Assembly (NCBI RefSeq): GCF_050947335.1
Contig: NW_027473503.1
Coordinates: 186,001 to 250,000 of the forward strand
Direction of reading: 5' to 3'
DNA from: Megachile rotundata
Lineage: Eukaryota > Arthropoda > Insecta > Hymenoptera > Megachilidae
Length of the DNA stretch: 64,000 bases
In this document: positions 54,595 through 64,000 of the stretch, piece after piece
Numbering within the stretch: position 1 is the first letter of the stretch
Layout: each line of letters starts with the position of its first letter
Translations under genes and position numbers: made by a program
Notes under the pieces: generated by a model
The model's database searches: none
What the model was told of the DNA's origin: nothing
The model's input: only the letters and a program-made list of their open reading frames with translations

Positions 54595-56668
54595 GTTAGA
54601 GTGATAATACTAAGAGTAGTGAGTATTGTAATTCTCATTCTATCGATCATTTAAGCATAATATGGCTATTAATATGAGTTAGATTGATAATAATAACAGT
54701 AATAAGTATAGTAATTGTCGTTCTATCGATAATATAACCATAATATGGCTAATAATATGAGTTAGATTGATAATACTAAGAGTAGTGAGTATAGTAATTC
54801 TCGTTCTATCCATCATATAAGCATAATATGGCTAATAATATGAGTTAGATTGATAGTAATAAGAGTAATAAGTATAGTAATTGTCGTTCTATCGATCATA
54901 TAAGCATAATAAGGCTAATAATATGAGTTAGAGTGATAATACTAAGAGTAGTGAGTATAGTAATTCTCATTCTATCGATCATTTAAGCATAATATGGCTA
55001 ATAATATGAGTTAGATTGATAATAATAACAGTAATAAGTATAGTAATTGTCGTTCTATCGATCATTTAAGCATAATATGGGTAATAATATGAGTCAGATT
55101 GATAATAATAACAGTAATAAGTATAGTAATTGTCGTTCTATCGATAATATAAGCATAATATAGCTAATAATATGAGTTAGATTGATAATACTAAGAGTAG
55201 TGAGTATAGTAGTTCTCGTTCTATCGATCATATAAGCATAATATGGCTAATAATATGAGTTAGATTGATAATAATAAGAGTAATAAGTATAGTAATTGTC
55301 GTTCTATCGATCATATAAGCATAATATGGCTAATAATATGAGTTAGATTGATAATACTAAGAGTAGTGAGTATAGTAATTCTCGTTCTATCGATCATATA
55401 AGCATAATATGGCTAATAATATGAGTTAGATTGGTAATACTAAGAGTAGTGAGTATAGTAATTCTCGTTCTATCGATCATATAAGCATAATATGGCTAAT
55501 AATATGAGTTAGATTGATAATAATAAGAGTAATGAGTATAGTAATTGTAGATCTATCGATCATTTAAGCATAATATGGCTAATAATATGAGTTAGATTGA
55601 TAATTATAACAGTAATAAGTATAGTAATTGTCGTTCTATCGATCATTTAAGCATAATATGGGTAATAATATGAGTCAGATTGATAATAATAACAGTAATA
55701 AGTATAGTAATTGTCGTTCTATCGATAATATAAGCATAATATGGCTAATAATATGAGTTAGATTGATAATACTAAGAGTAGTGAGTATAGTAGTTCTCGT
55801 TCTATCGATCATATAAGCATAATATGGCTAATAATATGAGTTAGATTGATAATAATAAGAGTAATGGGTATAGTAATTGTAGATCTATCGATCATTTAAG
55901 CATAATATGGCTAATAATATGAGTTAGATTGATAAAAATAACAGTAATAAGTATAGTAATTGTCGTTCTATCGATAATATAACCATAATATGGCTAGTAA
56001 TATGAGTTAGATTGATAATACTAAGAGTAGTGCGTATAGTAATTCTCGTTCTATCGATCATATAAGCATAATATGGCTAATAATATGAGTTAGATTGATA
56101 ATAATAAGAGTAATAACTACAGTAATTGTCGTTCTATCGATCATATAAGCATAATAAGGCTAATAATATGAGTTAGAGTGATAATACTGAGAGTAGTGAG
56201 TATAGTAATTCTCATTCTATCGATCATATAAGCATAATATGGCTAATAATATGAGTTAGATTGATAATAATAACAGTAATAAGTATAGTAACTGTCGTTC
56301 TTCGATAATATAAGCATAATATGGCTAATAATATGAGTTAGATTGATAATACTAAGAGTAGTGAGTATAGTAATTGTCGTTATATCGATCATATAAGCAT
56401 AATATGGCTAATAATATGATATAGATTGATAATAATAAGAGTAATAAGTATAGTATTTGTCGTTCTATCGATCATGTAAGCATAATATGGCTAATAATAC
56501 GAGTTAGATTGATAATAATAAGAGCAATAAGTATAGTAATTGGCGTTCTATCGATCATTTAAGCATAATATGGCTAATAATATGAGTTAGATTGATAATA
56601 ATAACAGTAATAAGTATAGTAATTGTCGTTCTATCGATAATATAAGCATAATATGGCTAATAATATGA
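54595..56668 (+). repeat. 25-monomer tandem unit, second copy
   Basis: Same order as the first copy, with private changes such as 'gataattataac' near 55,602 and 'agagcaataag' near 56,521, and 'ctatccatc' near 54,806 where the first copy has 'ctatcgatc'. The 82-bp monomer is inherited at the equivalent place. Confidence 0.85.
56289..56304 (+). other. 82-bp monomer variant, copy 2
   Basis: Same 'aactg' plus 'ttcttcg' haplotype as at 54,216, carried over by the 25-monomer duplication. Array phase is two bases early after it ('atgag' at 56,333). Confidence 0.9.
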
Positions 56669-58330
56669 GTTAGATTGATAATACTAAGAGTAGTGAGTAT
56701 AGTAATTCTTGTTCTATCCATCATATAAGCATAATATGGCTAATAATATGAGTTAGATTGATAATAATAAGAGTAATGAGTATAGTAATTGTAGTTCTAT
56801 CGATCATATCGGCATAATATGGTTAATAATATGAGTTAGATTCATAATAATAAGAGTAATAAGTATAGTAATTGTCGTTCTATCGATCATATAAGCATAA
56901 TATGGCTAATAATATGAGTTAGAGTGATAATACTAAGAGTAGTGAGTATTGTAATTCTCATTCTATCGATCATATAAGCATAATATGGCTAATAATATGA
57001 GTTAGATTGATAATAATAAGAGTAATGAGTATAGTAATTGTAGTTCTATCGATCATTTAAGCATAATATGGCTAATAATATGAGTTAGATTGATAATTAT
57101 AACAGTAATAAGTATAGTAATTGTCGTTCTATCGATCATTTAAGCATAATATGGGTAATAATATGAGTCAGATTGATAATAATAACAGTAATAAGTATAG
57201 TAATTGTCGTTCTATCGATAATATAAGCATAATATGGCTAATAATATGAGTTAGATTGATAATACTAAGAGTAGTGAGTATAGTAATTCTCGTTCTATCG
57301 ATCATATAAGCATAATGTGGCTAATAATATGAGTTAGATTGATAATAATAAGAGTAATGAGTATAGTAATTGTAGATCTATCGATCATTTAAGCATAATA
57401 TGGCTAATAATATGAGTTAGATTGATAATAATATCAGTAATAAGTATAGTAATTGTCGTTCTATCGATCATTTAAGCATAATATGGGTAATAATATGAGT
57501 CAGATTGATAATAATAACAGTAATAAGTATAGTAATTGTCGTTCTATCGATAATATAAGCATAATATGGCTAATAATATGAGTTAGATTGATAATACTAA
57601 GAGTAGTGAGTATAGTAGTTCTCGTTCTATCGATCATATAAGCATAATATGGCTAATAATATGAGTTAGATTGATAATAATAAGAGTAATGGGTATAGTA
57701 ATTGTAGTTCTATCGATCATGTAAGCATAATATGGCTAATAATATGAGTTAGATTGATAGTAATAAGAGTAATAAGTATAGTAATTGTCGTTCTATCGAT
57801 CATATAAGCATAATAAGGCTAATAATATGAGTTAGAGTGATAATACTAAGAGTAGTGAGTATAGTAATTCTCATTCTATCGATCATTTAAGCATAATATG
57901 GCTAATAATATGAGTTAGATTGATAATAATAACAGTAATAAGTATAGTAATTGTCGTTCTATCGATCATTTAAGCATAATATGGGTAATAATATGAGTCA
58001 GATTGATAATAATAACAGTAATAAGTATAGTAATTGTCGTTCTATCGATAATATAAGCATAATATAGCTAATAATATGAGTTAGATTGATAATACTAAGA
58101 GTAGTGAGTATAGTAGTTCTCGTTCTATCGATCATATAAGCATAATATGGCTAATAATATGAGTTAGATTGATAATAATAAGAGTAATAAGTATAGTAAT
58201 TGTCGTTCTATCGATCATATAAGCATAATATGGCTAATAATATGAGTTAGATTGATAATACTAAGAGTAGTGAGTATAGTAATTCTCGTTCTATCGATCA
58301 TATAAGCATAATATGGCTAATAATATGAGT

Positions 58331-58385
58331 TAGATTGGTAATACTAAGAGTAGTGAGTATAGTAATTGTAGATCTATCGATCATT
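58331..58385 (+). other. hybrid A/C monomer
   Basis: The left part 'ggtaatactaagagtagtgag' matches the class A monomer near 55,430, but it continues with class C 'attgtagatct'. The expected intervening class A tail and the start of the next 'aagagtaatgag' monomer are lost, consistent with a one-monomer contraction by exchange inside homologous monomers. Confidence 0.65.
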
Positions 58386-59714
58386 TAAGCATAATATGGC
58401 TAATAATATGAGTTAGATTGATAATAATATCAGTAATAAGTATAGTAATTGTCGTTCTATCGATCATTTAAGCATAATATGGGTAATAATATGAGTCAGA
58501 TTGATAATAATAACAGTAATAAGTATAGTAATTGTCGTTCTATCGATAATATAAGCATAATATGGCTAATAATATGAGTTAGATTGATAATACTAAGAGT
58601 AGTGAGTATAGTAGTTCTCGTTCTATCGATCATATAAGCATAATATGGCTAATAATATGAGTTAGATTGATAATAATAAGAGTAATGGGTATAGTAATTG
58701 TAGTTCTATCGATCATGTAAGCAAAATATGGCTAATAATATGAGTTAGATTGATAATAATAAGAGTAATAACTACAGTAATTGTCGTTCTATCGATCATA
58801 TAAGCATAATAAGGCTAATAATATGAGTTAGAGTGATAATACTGAGAGTAGTGAGTATTGTAATTCTCATTCTATCGATCATATAAGCATAATATGGCTA
58901 ATAATATGAGTTAGATTGATAATAATAAGAGTAATAAGTATAGTAATTGTCGTTCTATCGAACATATAAGCATAATATGGCTAATAATATGAGTTAGATT
59001 GATAATACTAAGAGTAGTGAGTATAGTAATTCTCGTTCTATCGATCATTTAAGCATAATATGGCTAATAATATGAGTTAGATTGATAATAATAACAGCAA
59101 TATGTATAGTAATTGTCGTTCTATCGATCATTTAAGCATAATATGGGTAATAATATGAGTCAGATTGATAATAATAACAGTAATAAGTATAGTAATTGTC
59201 GTTCTATCGATAATATAAGCATAATATAGCTAATAATATGAGTTAGATTGATAATACTAAGAGTAGGGAGTATAGTAGTTCTCGTTCTATCGATCATATA
59301 AGCATAATATGGCTAATAATATGAGTTAGATTGATAATAATAAGAGTAATAAGTATAGTAATTGTCGTTCTATCGATCATATAAGCATAATATGGCTAAT
59401 AATATGAGTTAGATTGATAATACTAAGAGTAGTGAGTATAGTAATTCTCGTTCTATCGATCATATAAGCATAATATGGCTAATAATATGAGTTAGATTGA
59501 TAATAATAAGAGTAATGAGTATAGTAATTGTAGATCTATCGATCATTTAAGCATAATATGGCTAATAATATGAGTTAGATTGATAATAATAACAGTAATA
59601 AGTATAGTAATTGTCGTTCTATCGATCATTTAAGCATAATATGGGTAATAATATGAGTCAGATTGATAATAATAACAGTAATAAGTATAGTAATTGTCGT
59701 TCTATCGATAATAT

Positions 59715-60377
59715 AAGCATAATATGGCTAATAATATGAGTTAGATTGATAATACTAAGAGTGGTGAGTATAGTAGTTCTCGTTCTATCGATCATATAAG
59801 CATAATATGGCTAATAATATGAGTTAGATTGATAATAATAAGAGTAATGGGTATAGTAATTGTAGATCTATCGATCATTTAAGCATAATATGGCTAATAA
59901 TATGAGTTAGATTGATAATAATAACAGTAATAAGTATAGTAATTGTCGTTCTATCGATAATATAACCATAATATGGCTAGTAATATGAGTTAGATTGATA
60001 ATACTAAGAGTAGTGAGTATAGTAATTCTCGTTCTATCGATCATATAAGCATAATATGGCTAATAATATGAGTTAGATTGATAATAATAAGAGTAATAAC
60101 TACAGTAATTGTCGTTCTATCGATCATATAAGCATAATAAGGCTAATAATATGAGTTAGAGTGATAATACTGAGAGTAGTGAGTATAGTAATTCTCATTC
60201 TATCGATCATATAAGCATAATATGGCTAATAATATGAGTTAGATTGATAATAATAACAGTAATAAGTATAGTAACTGTCGTTCTTCGATAATATAAGCAT
60301 AATATGGCTAATAATATGAGTTAGATTGATAATACTAAGAGTAGTGAGTATAGTAATTGTCGTTCTATCGATCATAT
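59715..60377 (+). repeat. 8-monomer tandem unit of the right-hand region, first copy
   Basis: Repeated at 60,378-61,040, displaced by 663 bp (8 x 83 minus one). The order is class A 'gtagttctcg'; 'gggtatag' with 'agatct'; 'aaccataat' with 'ctagtaat'; class A; 'aataactacag' with 'aataagg'; 'actgagag' with 'ttctcatt'; the 82-bp 'aactg' monomer; then 'attgtcg' or 'atttgtcg'. This is a different 8-mer from the one at the left edge. Confidence 0.85.
60271..60287 (+). other. 82-bp monomer variant, copy 3
   Basis: The 'gtaactgtcgttcttcg' haplotype again, in the first 8-monomer unit of this region. Confidence 0.9.
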
Positions 60378-61040
60378 AAGCATAATATGGCTAATAATAT
60401 GAGTTAGATTGATAATACTAAGAGTAGTGAGTATAGTAGTTCTCGTTCTATCGATCATATAAGCATAATATGGCTAATAATATGAGTTAGATTGATAATA
60501 ATAAGAGTAATGGGTATAGTAATTGTAGATCTATCGATCATTTAAGCATAATATGGCTAATAATATGAGTTAGATTGATAATAATAACAGTAATAAGTAT
60601 AGTAATTGTCGTTCTATCGATAATATAACCATAATATGGCTAGTAATATGAGTTAGATTGATAATACTAAGAGTAGTGAGTATAGTAATTCTCGTTCTAT
60701 CGATCATATAAGCATAATATGGCTAATAATATGAGTTAGATTGATAATAATAAGAGTAATAACTACAGTAATTGTCGTTCTATCGATCATATAAGCATAA
60801 TAAGGCTAATAATATGAGTTAGAGTGATAATACTGAGAGTAGTGAGTATAGTAATTCTCATTCTATCGATCATATAAGCATAATATGGCTAATAATATGA
60901 GTTAGATTGATAATAATAACAGTAATAAGTATAGTAACTGTCGTTCTTCGATAATATAAGCATAATATGGCTAATAATATGAGTTAGATTGATAATACTA
61001 AGAGTAGTGAGTATAGTATTTGTCGTTCTATCGATCATAT
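60378..61040 (+). repeat. 8-monomer tandem unit of the right-hand region, second copy
   Basis: Copy of 59,715-60,377 with the same eight types in order ('tagtagttct' at 59,771/60,434, 'gtaact' at 60,271/60,934). It ends in an 'atttgtcg' monomer and then runs into the 'tatgatatag' and 'aatacgag' pair. That pair also follows the 82-bp monomer near 54.3 kb and 56.4 kb. Confidence 0.85.
60934..60950 (+). other. 82-bp monomer variant, copy 4
   Basis: Last of the four copies of the 'aactg' plus 'ttcttcg' haplotype. With it the array is four bases early relative to the start, as confirmed at 63,967. Confidence 0.9.
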
Positions 61041-64000
61041 AAGCATAATATGGCTAATAATATGATATAGATTGATAATAATAAGAGTAATAAGTATAGT
61101 ATTTGTCGTTCTATCGATCATGTAAGCATAATATGGCTAATAATACGAGTTAGATTGATAATAATAAGAGTAATAAGTATAGTAATTGTCGTTCTATCGA
61201 TCATTTAAGCATAATATGGCTAATAATATGAGTTAGATTGATAATAATAACAGTAATAAGTATAGTAATTGTCGTTCTATCGATAATATAAGCATAATAT
61301 GGCTAATAATATGAGTTAGATTGATAACACTAAGAGTAGTGAGTACAGTAATTCTCGTTCTATCCATCATATAAGCATAATATGGCTAATAATATGAGTT
61401 AGATTGATAATAATAAGAGTAATGAGTATAGTAATTGTAGTTCTATCGATCATATCGGCATAATATGGTTAATAATATGAGTTAGATTCATAATAATAAG
61501 AGTAATAAGTATAGTAATTGTCGTTCTATCGATCATATAAGCATAATATGGCTAATAATATGAGTTAGATTGATAATACTAAGAGTAGTGAGTACAGTAA
61601 TTCTCGTTCTATCGATCATATAAGCATAATATGGCTAATAATATGAGTTAGATTGATAATAATAACAGTAATATGTATAGTAATTGTCGTTCTATCGATA
61701 ATATAAGTATAATATGGCTAATAATATGAGTTAGATTGATAATACTAAGAGTAGTGAGTATAGTAATTCTCGTTCTATCGATCATATAAGCATAATATGG
61801 CTAATAATATGAGTTAGATTGATAATAATAAAAGTAATAACTACAGTAATTGTCGTTCTATCGATCATATAAGCATAATAAGGCTAATAATATGAGTTAG
61901 ATTGATAATAATAAGAGTAATAAGTATAGTAATTGTCGTTCTCTCGATCATATAAGCATAATATGGCTAATAATATGAGTTAGAGTGATAATAATAAGAG
62001 TAGTGAGTATTGTAATTCTCATTCTATCGATCATTTAAGCATAATATGGCTAATAATATGAGTTAGATTGATAATAATAACAGTAATAAGTATAGTAATT
62101 GTCGTTCTATCGATAATATAACCATAATATGGCTAATAATATGAGTTAGATTGATAATACTAAGAGTAGTGAGTATAGTAATTCTCGTTCTATCGATCAT
62201 ATAAGCATAATATGGCTAATAATATGAGTTAGATTGATAGTAATAAGAGTAATAACTACAGTAATTGTCGTTCTATCGATCATATAAGCATAATAAGGCT
62301 AATAATATGAGTTAGATTGATAATAATAAGAGTAATAAGTATAGTAATTGTCGTTCTCTCGATCATATAAGCATAATATGGCTAATAATATGAGTTAGAG
62401 TGATAATACTAAGAGTAGTGAGTATTGTAATTCTCATTCTATCGATCATTTAAGCATAATATGGCTATTAATATGAGTTAGATTGATAATAATAACAGTA
62501 ATAAGTATAGTAATTGTCGTTCTATCGATAATATAACCATAATATGGCTAATAATATGAGTTAGATTGATAATACTAAGAGTAGTGAGTATAGTAATTCT
62601 CGTTCTATCCATCATATAAGCATAATATGGCTAATAATATGAGTTAGATTGATAATAATAAGAGTAATGAGTATAGTAATTGTAGTTCTATCGATCATAT
62701 CGGCATAATATGGTTAATAATATGAGTTAGATTCATAATAATAAGAGTAATAAGTATAGTAATTGTCGTTCTATCGACCATATAAGCATAATATGGCTAA
62801 TAATATGAGTTAGATTGATAATACTAAGAGTAGTGAGTATAGTAATTCTCGTTCTATCGATCATATAAGCATAATATGGCTAATAATATGAGTTAGATTG
62901 ATAATAATAACAGTAATAAGTATAGTAATTGTCGTTCTATCGATAATATAAGCATAATATGGCTAATAATATGAGTTAGATTGATAATACTAAGAGTAGT
63001 GAGTATAGTAATTCTCGTTCTATCGATCATATAAGCATAATATGGCTAATAATATGAGTTAGATTGATAATAATAAGAGTAATAACTACAGTAATTGTCG
63101 TTCTATCGATCATATAAGCATAATAAGGCTAATAATATGAGTTAGATTGATAATAATAAGAGTAATAAGTATAGTAATTATCGTTCTCTCGATCATATAA
63201 GCATAATATGGCTAATAATATGAGTTAGAGTTATAATACTAAGAGTAGTGAGTATTGTAATTCTCATTCTATCGATCATTTAAGCATAATATGGCTAATA
63301 ATATGAGTTAGATTGATGATAATAACAGTAATAAGTATAGTAATTGTCGTTCTATCGATAATATAACCATAATATGGCTAATAATATGAGTTAGATTGAT
63401 AATACTAAGAGTAGTGAGTATAGTAATTCTCGTTCTATCGATCATATAAGCATAATATGGCTAATAATATGAGTTAGATTGATAATACTAAGAGTAGTGA
63501 GTATAGTAATTCTCGTTCTATCGATCATATAAGCATAATATGGCTAATAATATGAGTTAGATTGATAGTAATAAGAGTAATAAGTATAGTAATTGTCGTT
63601 CTATCGATCATTTAAGCATAATATGGGTAATAATATGAGTCAGATTGATAATAATAACAGTAATAAGTATAGTAATTGTCGTTCTATCGATAATATAAGC
63701 ATAATATGGCTAATAATATGAGTTAGATTGATAATACTAAGAGTAGTGAGTATAGTAGTTCTCGTTCTATCGATCATATAAGCATAATATGGCTAATATT
63801 ATGAGTTAGATTGATAATAATAAGAGTAATGGGTATAGTAATTGTAGATCTATCGATCATTTAAGCATAATATGGCTAATAATATGAGTTAGATTGATAA
63901 AAATAACAGTAATAAGTATAGTAATTGTCGTTCTATCGATAATATAACCATAATATGGCTAGTAATATGAGTTAGATTGATAATACTAAGAGTAGTGCGT
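61041..64000 (+). repeat. mosaic end of window, same satellite
   Basis: The array continues in phase to the right edge with recurring pairs: 'aataactacag' / 'aataagg', 'ctctcgatc', 'gtattgtaattctcatt' and 'aaccataat' near 62.1, 62.5 and 63.4 kb. The last bases repeat the 'agatct', 'gataaaaataacag', 'ctagtaat', 'gtgcgt' sequence seen near 53.8-53.96 and 55.9-56.03 kb, so another copy of that block begins here. No unique sequence is reached. Confidence 0.85.

Larger units (their letters stand above)
1..64000 (+). repeat. 83-bp satellite DNA array, ~771 monomers, head to tail
   Basis: The whole window is one tandem array. The motif 'atgagt(t/c)aga' recurs every 83 bases: it starts at 61, 144, 227 and so on, and at 12,013, 14,752, 46,624 and 54,177 it is still exactly in the same 83-bp phase. 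It is four bases out of phase at 63,967, explained by four 1-bp deletions. No monomer is inverted and no other sequence interrupts the array apart from a short odd tract at 48,070-48,106. The consensus is about 24% GC. Stop triplets are frequent on both strands. Because 83 is not a multiple of 3, any conserved stop visits all three frames every 249 bp, so no long reading frame can exist. The array extends past both edges. This is eukaryotic satellite DNA, probably heterochromatic; a centromeric role is possible but nothing in the sequence proves it. Confidence 0.97.

Noticed and set aside
1..64000. CRISPR array
   Set aside because: Regular spacing suggests it superficially, but there are no unique spacers: the whole 83 bp is repeated with only scattered substitutions, over hundreds of units.
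1..64000. Protein-coding repeats
   Set aside because: Stops are frequent on both strands, and 83 not being divisible by 3 moves each conserved stop through all frames every 249 bp. Start codons such as 'atgagttag' hit a stop at the third codon.
1..64000. CENP-B box
   Set aside because: The consensus needs TTCG followed by a CGGG core; I saw no CGGG in the monomer classes, so there is no sequence evidence for CENP-B binding.
1..64000. Telomeric or simple microsatellite repeat
   Set aside because: The TAA-rich look is local. The true period is 83 bp with complex sequence, including 'gtcgttctatcgatc'.
1..64000. tRNA, rRNA or other structured RNA genes
   Set aside because: No A/B-box pairs, cloverleaf stems or conserved rRNA stretches; GC content is too low and uniform.

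Overview
The window is a single uninterrupted satellite DNA array. From base 1 to base 64,000 it consists of about 771 head-to-tail copies of an AT-rich 83-bp monomer, all in the same orientation. I found no protein-coding gene, RNA gene, transposon, CRISPR array or unique flanking sequence, and both window edges lie inside the array. The consensus monomer I counted (A 34, T 29, G 14, C 6) is about 24% GC, is G-rich on the + strand, and carries two CpGs. Arrays of this size and homogeneity, with kilobase-scale higher-order duplications, are typical of eukaryotic pericentromeric, centromeric or sex/B-chromosome heterochromatin. I do not recognise the monomer and cannot name the species. The retained CpGs weakly suggest a genome without strong CpG methylation decay.

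Organisation is hierarchical. (1) Within the monomer, three of four quarters look like diverged copies of a ~21-bp unit. (2) The 83-bp monomer exists in a few recurring classes, told apart by linked variants: 'ctaagagtagtgag' with 'ttctcgttc' (class A), 'aagagtaataag' with 'ttgtcgttc' (class B), 'aagagtaatgag' with 'ttgtagttc' (class C), plus versions with 'cgataatata', 'aaccataat', 'atatctgc', 'gtcggc', 'agatct' and 'gggtaataa'. (3) Classes are ordered into higher-order units, for example an 8-monomer unit (664 bp) at the left edge, a 10-monomer unit (830 bp) at 13.5-18 kb, and another 8-monomer unit near 60 kb. (4) These are nested in tandem duplications of 25, 34, 35, 36 and 43 monomers (2.1-3.6 kb). 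Longer-range duplicated segments are displaced by 5,644, 8,300, 8,383, 8,549, 9,628 and 12,284 bp, all exact multiples of 83.

Region by region: 1-10.3 kb holds 8-mer-based blocks and their 68-monomer-displaced copy. 10-22.5 kb holds a block whose first part recurs at 22.3-26.7 kb and which contains a 35-monomer tandem duplication. 22.5-40 kb repeats these blocks, with a 34-monomer tandem duplication at 32.3-38 kb. 38.4-45 kb is a 43-monomer tandem duplication. 44-49.5 kb is a 34/36-monomer duplication with an irregular junction at 46,781 and the only non-satellite-looking tract of the window at 48,070-48,106. 50-64 kb is a mosaic with shorter tandem units (25- and 8-mers) and the only 82-bp monomers.

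Length is strikingly constant. By tracking monomer phase at checkpoints I found nine indels in 64 kb, and four of these are copies of one inherited variant. All coordinates of duplicated blocks come from reading diagnostic variants by eye; ends are good to roughly one monomer unless stated.
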